A stretch of DNA of 64,000 bases. Source: Streptomyces sp. NBC_00569. GTDB lineage: Bacteria > Actinomycetota > Actinomycetes > Streptomycetales > Streptomycetaceae. The notes beneath the pieces are model-generated. The model was given only the letters and a program-made list of their open reading frames with translations, did no database searches and was not told where the DNA came from. The stretch is taken from assembly GCF_036345255.1 (NCBI RefSeq), contig NZ_CP107783.1, positions 7,867,001 through 7,931,000 of the forward strand, given 5' to 3'. The position numbers and the translations under genes were made by a program. Each line of letters starts with the position of its first letter. Positions within the stretch are counted from its first letter, which is position 1. Below, piece after piece: positions 34,873 to 47,143 of the stretch.

Positions 34873-36003
34873 ATGTCGAAGCTCGGCCATCTCGGCGCCC
34901 GGCTCATCCGCGGTGAAGTCGGCTACGACTTCATCGGTAAGCGCAAGATCTGGTACGGCATCTCGATCCTGATCACCATCACGGCCATCGTCGGCCTGGC
35001 GGTGCGTGGTCTGAACATGGGCATCGAGTTCGAGGGCGGCGCGGTCTTCACCACTCCGAAGACCAGCGTCTCCGCGGGTTCGGCGGAGCGCTCCGCCGAA
35101 GCGGCCTCCGGGCACGACGCGATCGTCCAGGAGCTCGGCACCGGCGGTCTGCGCATCCAGATCTCCGGCGTGGACACCGCCAAGTCCGACCAGATCAAGA
35201 CCGAACTCGCCAAGGACCTGAACGTCCCCGAGGCGAAGATCAACGCCGACCTCGTCGGACCCAGCTGGGGCGAGACGATCGCCAACAAGGCATGGACCGG
35301 CCTGATCGTGTTCATGATCCTCGTGGTGATCTATCTGGCCATCGCCTTCGAGTGGCGCATGGCCATCGCGGCCCTGGTCGCACTGATCCACGACATCACA
35401 ATCACGGTCGGTATCTACGCCCTGGTCGGCTTCGAGGTCACCACGGGTACGGTGATCGGTCTGCTGACCATCCTCGGTTACTCGCTCTACGACACGGTGG
35501 TCGTCTTCGACTCCTTGAAGGAGGGCACGAAGGACATCACCAAGCAGACCCGCTACACGTACAGCGAGATCGCCAACCGCTCCATCAACGGCACCCTGGT
35601 GCGTTCGATCAACACCACGGTCGTCGCGCTGCTGCCGGTGGCGGGCCTGCTGTTCATCGGTGGCGGTTTCCTCGGCGCCGGCATGCTCAACGACATCTCG
35701 CTGTCGCTGTTCGTCGGTCTCGCGGCCGGTGCGTACTCGTCGATCTTCATCGCCACTCCGCTCGTCGCCGACCTCAAGGAACGCGACCCGCAGATCAAGG
35801 CCCTGAAGAAGCGCGTGCTCGCCAAGCGCGCCGCGGCGGCCGCCAAGGGCGAGTCCGCCGAGGCCCCGGCAACACAGGGTGAGGGCGACGACTTCGACGA
35901 CGACCTGTCGGACGACGACGAGGGCGCCGCGGTCGTCGGCCCCCGCCACCAGCCCGCGTCGCGCAACCGCGGCCGCGGCCGGCCCTCGGGGAAGCGTCGA
36001 TGA
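34873..36003 (+). CDS. secF: Protein translocase subunit SecF
   Basis: 376 residues, partner of SecD. TM1 IWYGISILITITAIVGLAV, GIEFEGGAVF (equivalent of the D-x-x-GG motif), a small external domain, then five helices including TVIGLLTILGYSLYDTVVVFDSLKE. The Lys/Glu/Asp-rich C-terminal tail is long (about 70 residues). Starts one base after the secD stop codon and overlaps apt at ATGA. Confidence 0.96.
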   Translation: MSKLGHLGARLIRGEVGYDFIGKRKIWYGISILITITAIVGLAVRGLNMGIEFEGGAVFTTPKTSVSAGSAERSAEAASGHDAIVQELGTGGLRIQISGVDTAKSDQIKTELAKDLNVPEAKINADLVGPSWGETIANKAWTGLIVFMILVVIYLAIAFEWRMAIAALVALIHDITITVGIYALVGFEVTTGTVIGLLTILGYSLYDTVVVFDSLKEGTKDITKQTRYTYSEIANRSINGTLVRSINTTVVALLPVAGLLFIGGGFLGAGMLNDISLSLFVGLAAGAYSSIFIATPLVADLKERDPQIKALKKRVLAKRAAAAAKGESAEAPATQGEGDDFDDDLSDDDEGAAVVGPRHQPASRNRGRGRPSGKRR

Positions 36004-36548
36004 CCGAGCTCGCAGAACTCTCGGCGCTGCTCCACAGCCGCATCCGCGATGTGCCGGACTACCCGGAGCCGGGCGTGATGTTCAAGGACATCACCCCGCT
36101 CCTGGCGGACCCGTCGGCCTTCACGGCACTGACCGACGCCCTCGCGGCGCTCTGTGTCGCCAACGGCGCCACCAAGGTGGTCGGCCTGGAGGCGCGCGGG
36201 TTCATCCTGGGCGCCCCCGCCGCCGTACGCGCCGGGCTCGGCTTCATCCCCGTACGCAAGGCGGGCAAGCTCCCCGGGGCGACACTCAGCCAGTCGTACG
36301 ACCTGGAGTACGGGTCGGCCGAGATCGAGGTGCACGCCGAGGACCTGGTCACGGGCGACCGCGTCATGGTGATCGACGACGTCCTCGCCACGGGCGGCAC
36401 GGCCGAGGCGTCGGTGCGGCTCATCCGGCGCGCGGGCGCCGAGGTCGCCGGCATCGCCGTCCTGATGGAGCTGGGTTTCCTGGGCGGCCGCGAACGGCTG
36501 CTTCCGGCTCTTGACGGCGCCCCGCTGGACGCACTGCTCAAGGTCTGA
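36000..36548 (+). CDS. apt: Adenine phosphoribosyltransferase
   Basis: 182 residues converting adenine and PRPP to AMP. The PRPP-binding motif is VMVIDDVLATGGTAEAS, and DYPEPGVMFKDITPLL near the N-terminus and GLEARGFILGAPAA are family hallmarks. Start overlaps the secF stop. Sits between secF and relA, an order linked to purine salvage and (p)ppGpp metabolism. Confidence 0.97.
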   Translation: MTELAELSALLHSRIRDVPDYPEPGVMFKDITPLLADPSAFTALTDALAALCVANGATKVVGLEARGFILGAPAAVRAGLGFIPVRKAGKLPGATLSQSYDLEYGSAEIEVHAEDLVTGDRVMVIDDVLATGGTAEASVRLIRRAGAEVAGIAVLMELGFLGGRERLLPALDGAPLDALLKV

Positions 36549-36566
36549 ACACCTGGTCACAGGCGT

Positions 36567-36602
36567 AAGGGCGGGCCCGGAGGAATCCGGTGCCCGCCTT
36601 TT
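36567..36602 (+). terminator. Terminator after apt
   Basis: GGCGGGC/GCCCGCC with an inner CCGG/CCGG stem and hexaloop, ending in TTTT. One of the few hairpins here with a real T-run. Confidence 0.82.
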
Positions 36603-36717
36603 GCGTTTGCCCTGTTGAAGGCCGTCCCACCGGCCGAAGGCGAGCGGGCGGCCCAGTGTCGATACCATGGGCTCTCCGGGACCTGAACGGGGGACCCGTC
36701 GCGCACGAGGAGCGCCG

Positions 36718-39315
<2,598 letters not shown>

Positions 39316-39323
39316 TCGAACCG

Positions 39324-39370
39324 ACATGAGAGGGGCCCCCGGCGCTCAGCGCCGGGGGCCCCTCTCATGT
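39324..39370. terminator. Strong bidirectional terminator
   Basis: 22-bp perfect stem with a 3-nt TCA loop between relA and the converging DUF349 gene. Confidence 0.9.
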
Positions 39371-39379
39371 GATGACTGC

Positions 39380-40612
39380 TCAGCCGCCGAACTCGTGCAG
39401 GCCCTTGACTGCCTGGTCGAGCAGCGCCTGACGGCCGTCGAGCTCACGCTCGAGCTTGTCGGCCTTCGCGTTGTTGCCCTGCGCGCGGGCCGCGTCGACC
39501 TGGCCCCGCAGCTTGTCGACCGCGGCCTGGAGCTGACCGGTGAGCCCCTCGGCACGCGCGCGTGCCTCCGGGTTCGTACGGCGCCACTCGGTCTCCTCGG
39601 ACTCCTGAAGAGCCCGCTCCACGGCGTGCATCCGGCCCTCGACCTTCGGACGCGCGTCGCGTGGCACGTGGCCGATGGCCTCCCAGCGCTCGTTGATCGA
39701 GCGGAAGGCGGCGCGGGCCGTCTTCAGGTCCCCGATCGGCAGGAGCTTCTCGGCCTCGTCGGCGAGCTCCTCCTTGAGCTTGAGGTTCTCGCCCTGCTCG
39801 GCGTCCCGCTCGGCGAAGACCGAGCTGCGGGCCGCGAAGAACACGTCCTGGGCGCCGCGGAAGCGGTTCCACAGGTCGTCCTCGTGCTCGCGCTGGGCGC
39901 GGCCCGCGGCCTTCCAGTCCGTCATCAGCTCGCGGTACCGGGCGGCCGTGGTGCCCCAGTCGGTCGAGCCCGACAGCGACTCGGCCTCGGCGACCAGCTT
40001 CTCCTTGGCCTGGCGGGCGTCCTCGCGCTGCGCGTCCAGCGAGGCGAAGTGCGCCTTGCGGCGCTTCGAGAACGCCGAGCGCGCGTGCGAGAAGCGGTGC
40101 CACAGCTCGTCGTCCGACTTGCGGTCCAGACGCGGCAGACCCTTCCAGGTGTCCACCAGCGCCCGCAGCCGCTCACCGGCCGAGCGCCACTGCTCGCTCT
40201 GGGCGAGCTCCTCGGCCTCGGTGACCAGGGCCTCCTTGGCGTGCCGCGCCTCGTCGGACTGCTTCGCCTTCTGGACCTTGCGCTCCTCGCGGCGCGCGTC
40301 GACGGTCTCGACGAGCTTGTCCAGACGCTTGCCCAGAGCTTCCAGATCGCCGACGGCGTGCGCGTCCGTCACCTGCTCGCGCAGGTGCTCGATGGCGGTC
40401 GTGGCGTCCTTCGCCGACAGGTCGGTCGTCTGCACCCGGCGCTCGAGGAGCCCGATCTCGACGACCAGGCCGTCGTACTTGCGCTTGAAGTAGGCGAGGG
40501 CCTCGTCAGGAGAACCTGCCTGCCACGAACCGACTTCACGCTCGCTGCCGTCGGCCGAACGCACGTACACGGTCCCCGTCTCGTCGACGCGGCCCCACGG
40601 GTCGCTGCTCAC
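39380..40612 (-). CDS. DUF349 coiled-coil protein
   Basis: 410 residues, almost entirely alpha-helical with strong charge periodicity. Several DUF349 repeats of the form W..x..R.(Y/H)..L...WK can be seen (GTTAARYRELMTDWKAAGRA, AERLRALVDTWKGLPRL, ARAAFRSINERWEAIGHVP). DUF349 proteins are of unclear function; some in other bacteria are linked to RNA/ribosome hibernation. GTG start after GGAGGAGG. Immediately converges on relA, which is suggestive but not proof of a link. Confidence 0.85.
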   Translation of the reverse strand: MSSDPWGRVDETGTVYVRSADGSEREVGSWQAGSPDEALAYFKRKYDGLVVEIGLLERRVQTTDLSAKDATTAIEHLREQVTDAHAVGDLEALGKRLDKLVETVDARREERKVQKAKQSDEARHAKEALVTEAEELAQSEQWRSAGERLRALVDTWKGLPRLDRKSDDELWHRFSHARSAFSKRRKAHFASLDAQREDARQAKEKLVAEAESLSGSTDWGTTAARYRELMTDWKAAGRAQREHEDDLWNRFRGAQDVFFAARSSVFAERDAEQGENLKLKEELADEAEKLLPIGDLKTARAAFRSINERWEAIGHVPRDARPKVEGRMHAVERALQESEETEWRRTNPEARARAEGLTGQLQAAVDKLRGQVDAARAQGNNAKADKLERELDGRQALLDQAVKGLHEFGG

Positions 40613-40746
40613 AGCGCCTCCTCCACATGATGCCTGCGGGGCGCCTTGGGGCCCCGGGCATCGTCCACAGTTTCGTCACGGCCAACATAGGCGACCGGCG
40701 GGGCGGCTGTCCGCATCCAGCGCGACCGAAATTTCACCGCCGGCGG

Positions 40747-41559
40747 TCAGGATTTCTTCACGGTCGCCTTGTCGATCACGACGGTGGCGTTCGGGGCACC
40801 GTCGCCCTGCCCGGTGCTCTCACCAGCGGCGGCGATCTTCTTGAGCACCTTCATGCCGGAATCGGAAATGGTCCCGAACGGTGTGTAGCTCGGCGGCAAC
40901 TGACTGTCCTGGTACACGAGGAAGAACTGGCTGCCGCCGGTGTGCTTCTGGCCGGTGTTCGCCATCGCGATCGTGCCCGCCGGGTACACGTTCCCCTTCA
41001 GGCTTTTGTCCTTGAGGTTCTCGTCCGGGATCGTGTAGCCCGGGCCCCCCGCGCCGGTTCCCTTGGGGTCGCCGCACTGCAGGACGTAGATGCCGTTGGT
41101 GGTGAGCCGGTGGCACTTGGTGTGGTCGAAGAAGCCCTTGCCGGCCAGGAAGTTGAAGGAGTTCACCGTGTGCGGCGCCTCCTTCGTCTTGAGGTCGATG
41201 CCGATGGCGCCACACGTCGTCGCGAGGTTCATCGTGTAGCCGGCCGACTTGTCGATGGTGAGCGCCGGCTCCTTCTTCCAGCTGAGCGACTTCACCTTGC
41301 CCGCGGCGGGCTTCGCGCACGGGTCGGCGGCCTTGGAGGGGCTCGCGCTCGGCTTGGAGGCCGCGGAGTCCTTCGTGTCCTTGCCGTCGAAGGCCCCGGC
41401 GGCGAACGCGCCGGCGCCCGCCACCACGACCACGGCCAACGCCGATGCGATCACCGTGTTGCGTGTGCGCGCCTTGCGCCGCGCCGACTCCCGCCGCTGC
41501 TGCTGCCGCAAGAACTTTTCCCGGGCGAGCTGCCGCCGCCGCTGATCGTTGCTGACCAC
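40747..41559 (-). CDS. Membrane-anchored cyclophilin-type peptidyl-prolyl isomerase
   Basis: 270 residues: a basic cytoplasmic N-terminus (RRRQLAREKFLRQQQRR...), one membrane helix (NTVIASALAVVVVAGAGAFAAG, about 33-54), a Ser/Lys/Ala-rich linker, and an external cyclophilin domain (about 105-270) with VNSFNFLAGKGFFDHTKCHR, QCGDPKGTGAGGPGYTIPDE and GSQFFLVYQDSQLP. The active-site Arg position of cyclophilin A is not conserved in an obvious way. Catalyses proline isomerisation of exported proteins. GTG start after GAGGAG. Its promoter region holds phased repeats (see findings). Confidence 0.9.
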   Translation of the reverse strand: MVSNDQRRRQLAREKFLRQQQRRESARRKARTRNTVIASALAVVVVAGAGAFAAGAFDGKDTKDSAASKPSASPSKAADPCAKPAAGKVKSLSWKKEPALTIDKSAGYTMNLATTCGAIGIDLKTKEAPHTVNSFNFLAGKGFFDHTKCHRLTTNGIYVLQCGDPKGTGAGGPGYTIPDENLKDKSLKGNVYPAGTIAMANTGQKHTGGSQFFLVYQDSQLPPSYTPFGTISDSGMKVLKKIAAAGESTGQGDGAPNATVVIDKATVKKS

Positions 41560-41588
41560 CGGGTCTACTCCTCGTACGTCGCGAGACC

Positions 41589-41639
41589 TGATTCCGAACC
41601 GATGCGAAGTGATCCGAACGGGACGAACCTGATCTGAAC
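41589..41639 (-). repeat. Phased direct repeats upstream of the cyclophilin gene
   Basis: Three copies of TGATYYGAAC-like sequence (plus strand: 41589-41599, 41610-41619, 41630-41639; the first has one extra base) at 20-21 bp spacing. On the minus strand they read GTTCRGATCA, and two weaker TTCG units fall between them at ~10 bp. They lie 30-80 bases before the cyclophilin start. Confidence 0.7.
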
Positions 41640-41775
41640 TGGACCTGTTACGACCGCCTGCTGTGTGCCCCGTACCGTATATGGGTTAGCTGTGGAATCG
41701 GCAGCGCCGGTAGGCTCTGATCTGCCGCATTCTTCTGCGGACACACTTCCGCCGGACGACATACGAAGGACGATC

Positions 41776-42486
41776 GTGCTGATTGCCGGGTTCCCCGCCG
41801 GGGCCTGGGGCACCAACTGTTACCTGGTTGCCCCCGCCGCGGGTGAGGAGTGCGTGATCATCGACCCCGGCCACCAGGCCGCCCAGGGAGTCGAGGACGC
41901 GCTCAAGAAGCATCGGCTCAAGCCGGTCGCGGTCATCCTCACGCACGGCCACATCGACCACGTCGCCTCCGTCGTCCCCGTGTGCGGGGCCCATGACGTC
42001 CCGGCGTGGATCCACCCCTCCGACCGCTACATGATGAGCGACCCGGAGAAGGCGCTCGGCCGCTCCATCGGCATGCCGCTGATGGGTGAGCTGACCGTGG
42101 GGGAGCCCGACGACGTGCGGGAGCTGAGCGACGGCACCGAACTGAAGCTGGCGGGTCTCGACCTGACCGTGGCGCACGCGCCGGGTCATACCAAGGGGTC
42201 GGTGGCCTTCAGGATGCCCGAGAGCGCGGACATCCCGTCCGTGTTCTTCTCCGGGGATCTGCTCTTCGCCGGCTCCATCGGACGCACCGACCTGCCCGGC
42301 GGCTCCATGGACGACATGCTCGAATCGCTGGCACGCGTGTGCCTGCCGCTCGACGACTCGACCGTGGTGCTCTCCGGGCACGGCTCCCAGACGACCATCG
42401 GCCAGGAGCGCGCCACCAACCCGTATCTGCGGCAGGTGGCCGCCGGCCAGGGAACCTCCTTCGAGGCTCCCCGACGAGGAATGTGA
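41776..42486 (+). CDS. Metallo-beta-lactamase-fold hydrolase (glyoxalase II-like)
   Basis: 236 residues. Zinc motif H57-G-H59-I-D61-H62 in LTHGHIDHVASV, a further His in HAPGHTKGSV, and FSGDLLFAGSIGRTDLPGG with the bridging Asp. These are typical of the glyoxalase II/persulfide-type MBL proteins near hisS in actinobacteria. Start at GTG after GAAGGA; an upstream in-frame ATG lies in the promoter region. Ends 12 bases before hisS, so probably co-transcribed. Thioester substrate is inferred. Confidence 0.88.
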   Translation: MLIAGFPAGAWGTNCYLVAPAAGEECVIIDPGHQAAQGVEDALKKHRLKPVAVILTHGHIDHVASVVPVCGAHDVPAWIHPSDRYMMSDPEKALGRSIGMPLMGELTVGEPDDVRELSDGTELKLAGLDLTVAHAPGHTKGSVAFRMPESADIPSVFFSGDLLFAGSIGRTDLPGGSMDDMLESLARVCLPLDDSTVVLSGHGSQTTIGQERATNPYLRQVAAGQGTSFEAPRRGM

Positions 42487-42498
42487 CGAGAGACTTCC

Positions 42499-43761
42499 GT
42501 GAGCACCTTTCAGGCCCCCAAGGGCACGTACGACCTGCTTCCCCCCGACTCCGCGAAGTACCTCGCGGTGCGCGACGCCATCTCCACCCCGCTGAGGAAC
42601 TCCGGCTACGGCTACGTCGAGACGCCCGGCTTCGAGAACGTCGAGCTGTTCGCGCGCGGTGTCGGTGAGTCCACCGACATCGTCACCAAGGAGATGTACG
42701 CCTTCGAGACGAAGGGCGGCGACAAGCTCGCCCTGCGCCCCGAGGGCACCGCGTCCGTGCTGCGTGCCGCCCTGGAGGCCAACCTCCACAAGGCCGGCAA
42801 CCTCCCGGTCAAGCTCTGGTACTCCGGCTCGTACTACCGCTACGAGCGCCCCCAGAAGGGCCGTTACAGGCACTTCTCGCAGGTCGGCGCCGAGGCGATC
42901 GGCGCCGAGGACCCGGCGCTCGACGCCGAGCTGATCATCCTGGCCGACCAGGCGTACCGCTCGCTCGGGCTGCGCGACTTCCGCATCCTGCTGAACTCGC
43001 TCGGCGACAAGGAGTGCCGGCCGGTCTACCGCGCCGCGCTCCAGGACTTCCTGCGCGGTCTCGAACTCGACGAGGACACCCTGCGCCGCGCCGAGATCAA
43101 CCCGCTGCGCGTCCTCGACGACAAGCGCCCCGAGGTCCAGAAGCAGCTCGTCGGCGCGCCCTCGCTGCGCGACTACCTGTGCGACGGCTGCAAGGCGTAC
43201 CACGAGCAGGTGCGTGAGCTCCTGACCGCCGAGGGCGTCGCCTACGAGGACGACGAGAAGCTGGTCCGCGGCCTCGACTACTACACGCGCACCACCTTCG
43301 AGTTCGTCCACGACGGTCTCGGCTCGCAGTCCGCGGTGGGTGGCGGCGGCCGTTACGACGGCCTCTCCGAGATGATCGGCGGCCCGTCGCTCCCGTCCGT
43401 CGGCTGGGCGCTCGGCGTCGACCGTACGGTCCTGGCGCTCGAGGCGGAGGGCGTGGAGCTCGAACTCCCCTCCACCACCAGCGTGTTCGCCGTCCCCCTC
43501 GGTGAGGAGGCGCGCCGCGTCCTGTTCTCCAAGGTGACGGAGCTGCGCCGGGCCGGCGTCTCCGCCGACTTCTCGTACGGCGGCAAGGGCCTCAAGGGCG
43601 CGATGAAGAACGCGAACCGCAGCGGCGCCCGCTTCACGATCGTCGCCGGCGAGCGCGACCTCGCCGACGGCGTCGTCCAGCTCAAGGACATGGAGTCGGG
43701 CGAGCAGGACGCGGTGGCGGTCGACGAGATCGTGGCCGTCCTCAAGGCCAAGCTGGCGTAG
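42499..43761 (+). CDS. hisS: Histidyl-tRNA synthetase
   Basis: Class II synthetase, 420 residues. Motif 2 lies in [20 protein letters not shown], the histidine motifs are [12 protein letters not shown] and [14 protein letters not shown], motif 3 is [12 protein letters not shown], and a C-terminal anticodon-binding domain follows. GTG start. Two genes before it on the minus strand is the membrane cyclophilin. No T-box seen. Confidence 0.98.
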   Translation: MSTFQAPKGTYDLLPPDSAKYLAVRDAISTPLRNSGYGYVETPGFENVELFARGVGESTDIVTKEMYAFETKGGDKLALRPEGTASVLRAALEANLHKAGNLPVKLWYSGSYYRYERPQKGRYRHFSQVGAEAIGAEDPALDAELIILADQAYRSLGLRDFRILLNSLGDKECRPVYRAALQDFLRGLELDEDTLRRAEINPLRVLDDKRPEVQKQLVGAPSLRDYLCDGCKAYHEQVRELLTAEGVAYEDDEKLVRGLDYYTRTTFEFVHDGLGSQSAVGGGGRYDGLSEMIGGPSLPSVGWALGVDRTVLALEAEGVELELPSTTSVFAVPLGEEARRVLFSKVTELRRAGVSADFSYGGKGLKGAMKNANRSGARFTIVAGERDLADGVVQLKDMESGEQDAVAVDEIVAVLKAKLA

Positions 43762-43781
43762 CCGGGCCCCTGGAGCGGTCG

Positions 43782-43813
43782 AAGGAGCGGGGCACGCGCG
43801 TGCCCCGCTCCTT
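43782..43813 (+). terminator. hisS terminator
   Basis: 14-bp stem AAGGAGCGGGGCAC/GTGCCCCGCTCCTT with a 4-nt loop, 20 bases after the hisS stop. Confidence 0.85.
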
Positions 43814-43990
43814 GTCCGTTCGCGCCGTGTGCGTCGTCCGTCGTCGTCATCTCAGGGCGTGTTCCGTCGGAGCGAACACTTCGCGACCGTCGGCCGTACA
43901 TGCTGATGACCATCGAACGGTGGACACACAGGAGCGTGCGGCAGAATGAGGCTGCCAGCAGGCCACCACCCCAAGCGACGGAACGGCGTG

Positions 43991-44638
43991 ATGAGCAAGA
44001 CGACCACGGCAAGCGACAGCGCCTCCTCTTCCACCGGCGACGACGGAGCGGGCTCTGCCCGTAGCGCCGGGGGTTCCCTGGGTTTCGCGCTGCTTCTGGT
44101 GATCACCGGTGCGGCGGGGCTGCTCGCGGCGTGGGTCATCACGATCGACAAGTTCAAGCTGCTCGAGGACCCGAACTTCACGCCGGGCTGCAGCCTCAAC
44201 CCTGTGGTGTCCTGCGGGAACATCATGAAGAGCGACCAGGCGTCGGTGTTCGGGTTCCCGAACCCGATGCTGGGGCTCGCGGCTTACGCCGTCGTGATCT
44301 GTGTGGGGATGAGCTTGCTGGGGCGGGCGAGGTTCCCGCGCTGGTACTGGCTGACGTTCAACGCGGGCACGCTGTTCGGGGTCGGGTTCTGCACGTGGCT
44401 GCAGTTCCAGTCGCTGTACCGGATCAACTCGCTGTGCCTGTGGTGCTCTCTGGCGTGGGTCGCCACGATCGTCATGTTCTGGTACGTGACGTCGTTCAAC
44501 GTGCGCAACGGGTTCCTGCCCGCGCCGTCCTGGCTGCGGTCGTTCTTCGGTGAGTTCACGTGGGTCCTGCCCGTGCTGCACGTCGGGGTCATCGGGATGC
44601 TGATCCTGACGCGCTGGTGGGACTTCTGGACCAGCTGA
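43991..44638 (+). CDS. Vitamin K epoxide reductase (VKOR) family protein
   Basis: 215 residues with four to five membrane helices. The conserved cysteine pair C67/C75 in GCSLNPVVSCGNIM and the active-site C149-L-W-C152 in SLCLWCSLAW define a bacterial VKOR, which passes electrons from periplasmic thiol partners to quinone and so drives disulfide formation. Ser and Asp/Asn at the usual positions (GNIMKSDQASVFGFPNP) agree. ATG preceded by a weak ribosome site; the GTG one codon earlier is an alternative. No DsbA partner is fused or adjacent. Confidence 0.9.
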   Translation: MSKTTTASDSASSSTGDDGAGSARSAGGSLGFALLLVITGAAGLLAAWVITIDKFKLLEDPNFTPGCSLNPVVSCGNIMKSDQASVFGFPNPMLGLAAYAVVICVGMSLLGRARFPRWYWLTFNAGTLFGVGFCTWLQFQSLYRINSLCLWCSLAWVATIVMFWYVTSFNVRNGFLPAPSWLRSFFGEFTWVLPVLHVGVIGMLILTRWWDFWTS

Positions 44639-44707
44639 GCCACGGCCGGGGGCCCTGCTGCACGGGGCCGGGCGGGATTGTCAGTGGGGTGACATAGGGT
44701 TTTCGAC

Positions 44708-46066
44708 GTGGAGCCCGACCTGTTCACCGCCGCAGCCGAAGACCGCCAGGAAAAGGACCCGTCCAGCAGCCCCCTGGCCGTCCGGATGCGCCCGCGCACC
44801 CTCGACGAAGTCGTCGGCCAGCAGCATCTGCTGAAGCCCGGCTCCCCCCTGCGCCGCCTCGTGGGGGAGGGTGGCGGGGGGCCCGCCGGGCCCTCGTCGG
44901 TGATCCTCTGGGGCCCGCCCGGCATCGGCAAGACGACCCTCGCGTACGTCGTCTCCAAGGCGACGAACAAGCGCTTCGTCGAGCTCTCCGCGATCACCGC
45001 GGGCGTCAAGGAAGTGCGGACCGTCATCGACGGCGCCCGCCGGGCACTCGGTGGCCACGGCAAGGAGACCGTCCTCTTCCTCGACGAGATCCACCGCTTC
45101 AGCAAGGCCCAGCAGGACTCCCTGCTGCCGGCCGTCGAGAATCGCTGGGTCACGCTGATCGCGGCGACCACCGAGAACCCGTACTTCTCGATCATCTCCC
45201 CGCTCCTGTCCCGCTCCCTGCTCCTCACCCTCGAATCCCTCACGGACGACGACCTGCGCGCCCTGCTCCGGCGGGCCCTCGCCGAGGAGCGCGGCCTCGG
45301 TGGCGCGGTCACGCTGCCCGATGAGGCCGAGGGCCACCTGCTGCGCATCGCGGGCGGCGACGCGCGCCGGGCGCTCACGGCGCTGGAGGCGGGCGCGGGC
45401 TCGGCCCTCGCCAAGCAGGAGAAGGAGATCACCCTCCAGACCCTGGAGGAGTCGGTCGACCGCGCCGCGGTCAAGTACGACCGTGACGGTGACCAGCACT
45501 ACGACGTCGCGAGCGCCCTGATCAAGTCCATCCGCGGCTCGGACGTGGACGCGGCCCTGCACTATCTGGCCCGCATGATCGAGGCCGGCGAGGACCCCCG
45601 CTTCATCGCCCGCCGCCTGATGATCTCCGCGAGCGAGGACATCGGCCTCGCCGACCCGACGGCGCTGCCCACGGCCGTCGCGGCGGCCCAGGCCGTCGCG
45701 ATGATCGGCTTCCCGGAGGCGGCGCTCACCCTCAGCCACGCGACGATCGCCCTCGCCCTCGCCCCGAAGTCGAACTCCGCGACGACGGCGATCGGCGCCG
45801 CCATGGAGGACGTCCGCAAGGGTCTCGCGGGCCCCGTCCCGCCCCACCTGCGTGACGGCCACTACAAGGGCGCGGCCAAGCTCGGCCACGCGCAGGGGTA
45901 CGTGTATCCGCACGACGTCCCCGGAGGCATCGCCGCCCAGCAGTACGCGCCGGACGCGATTGCCGGCCGGCGGTACTACGAGCCGACGCGGTACGGCGGC
46001 GAAGCCCGGTACGCGGACGTCGTGGAGCGGGTGCGGGAGCGGCTGCGCGGCGACGGCGGGGGCTGA
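44708..46066 (+). CDS. rarA: Replication-associated recombination protein A (RarA/MgsA)
   Basis: 452-residue AAA+ ATPase acting at stalled replication forks. Walker [10 protein letters not shown] at 69-77, Walker [15 protein letters not shown], sensor [10 protein letters not shown], and a C-terminal tetramerisation domain with RSFDIGL-type [17 protein letters not shown] start, no ribosome site; TAGGGT lies seven bases upstream, suggesting a leaderless transcript. Confidence 0.94.
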   Translation: MEPDLFTAAAEDRQEKDPSSSPLAVRMRPRTLDEVVGQQHLLKPGSPLRRLVGEGGGGPAGPSSVILWGPPGIGKTTLAYVVSKATNKRFVELSAITAGVKEVRTVIDGARRALGGHGKETVLFLDEIHRFSKAQQDSLLPAVENRWVTLIAATTENPYFSIISPLLSRSLLLTLESLTDDDLRALLRRALAEERGLGGAVTLPDEAEGHLLRIAGGDARRALTALEAGAGSALAKQEKEITLQTLEESVDRAAVKYDRDGDQHYDVASALIKSIRGSDVDAALHYLARMIEAGEDPRFIARRLMISASEDIGLADPTALPTAVAAAQAVAMIGFPEAALTLSHATIALALAPKSNSATTAIGAAMEDVRKGLAGPVPPHLRDGHYKGAAKLGHAQGYVYPHDVPGGIAAQQYAPDAIAGRRYYEPTRYGGEARYADVVERVRERLRGDGGG

Positions 46067-46498
46067 GCGTGTGCGGCGGGTGCGCTGCCGGGTGCGGGAG
46101 TTCCGTGGCCGGTCGCGCAGTTCGCCGCGCTCCTTGGGTCGCGCGACCCCGGTCCGCAGCACTCCTCGCCACCCTGTAAACTTCCCGAAGCGCTGCGTCT
46201 CGCGTCCGGCCCCGGCCGGCACCACCAGAGCGGGACATGCAGCCGGAACCCCGACGCCGCAAGGCATGGGGATCCAGGAGCGTCGCGCACCGTCGATAGG
46301 TGTCGCGGGCAGCCCACCACCGTCCCGGACCCCGGGAAGCGGTCGGTGGGCCACTCGCGTGCTGCACGTATGTGCCCAGACCAGGGAGCGGCTGCCTGCC
46401 CCGTCCGCAAGGACAAGGCGGGTTTCCCCGGCTGCGGATGCGACCTCCCTTAACCCTGGTGAAGCCGTATCCACACAGAACAATGAGGTGTTTGGTTC
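46067..46498 (+). other. Long intergenic leader before rpsD
   Basis: 432 bases with no credible gene; frames through it lack good starts and codon bias. If the TGTAAACTT at about 46175-46184 contains the -10, rpsD would have a leader near 310 nt with room for structure, as expected of a ribosomal-protein autoregulatory region. I could not fit a known S4 leader fold. Confidence 0.45.
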
Positions 46499-47113
46499 AT
46501 GACGAACCAGTCCCGCCCCAAGGTCAAGAAGTCGCGTGCCCTCGGTATCGCGCTGACCCCGAAGGCCGTCAAGTACTTCGAGGCCCGCCCCTACCCGCCG
46601 GGCGAGCACGGCCGCGGCCGCAAGCAGAACTCGGACTACAAGGTCCGTCTGCTCGAGAAGCAGCGTCTGCGCGCGCAGTACGACGTGTCCGAGCGCCAGC
46701 TCGTCCGCGCCTACGAGCGTGCCGCCAAGACGCAGCTCAAGACCGGTGAGGCCCTGGTCATCGAGCTGGAGCGTCGTCTCGACGCCCTGGTTCTGCGTTC
46801 GGGCATCGCCCGCACGATCTACCAGGCCCGCCAGATGGTCGTTCACGGCCACATCGAGGTCAACGGTGGCAAGGTCGACAAGCCGTCGTACCGTGTCCGT
46901 CCCGACGACGTCGTGATGGTCCGCGAGCGCAGCCGCGAGAAGCCGCTGTTCCAGGTCGCGCGTGAGGGTGGCTTCGCCCCCGACGGCGAGATCCCGCGTT
47001 ACCTCCAGGTCAACCTGAAGGCCCTGGCCTTCCGTCTGGACCGTGACCCGAACCGCAAGGAAATCCCCGTGATCTGCGACGAGCAGCTCGTCGTCGAGTA
47101 CTACGCCCGCTGA
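46499..47113 (+). CDS. rpsD: 30S ribosomal protein S4
   Basis: 204 residues, a primary rRNA-binding protein of the 30S body. The N-terminal part KVKKSRALGIALTPKAVKYF lacks the four zinc cysteines, so this is the zinc-independent form. The S4 RNA-binding domain is at about 95-155 (LERRLDALVLRSGIARTIYQARQMVVHGHIEVNG). Encoded alone, not within the alpha operon, as usual in streptomycetes. Tolerates regulation through its long leader. Confidence 0.98.
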   Translation: MTNQSRPKVKKSRALGIALTPKAVKYFEARPYPPGEHGRGRKQNSDYKVRLLEKQRLRAQYDVSERQLVRAYERAAKTQLKTGEALVIELERRLDALVLRSGIARTIYQARQMVVHGHIEVNGGKVDKPSYRVRPDDVVMVRERSREKPLFQVAREGGFAPDGEIPRYLQVNLKALAFRLDRDPNRKEIPVICDEQLVVEYYAR

Positions 47114-47143
47114 TCATCCGGCGGACGTAGCACTTCCTGCGTT

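Noticed and set aside
44681..46852. 723-codon minus-strand frame
   Set aside because: Antisense to rarA and rpsD leader/gene.
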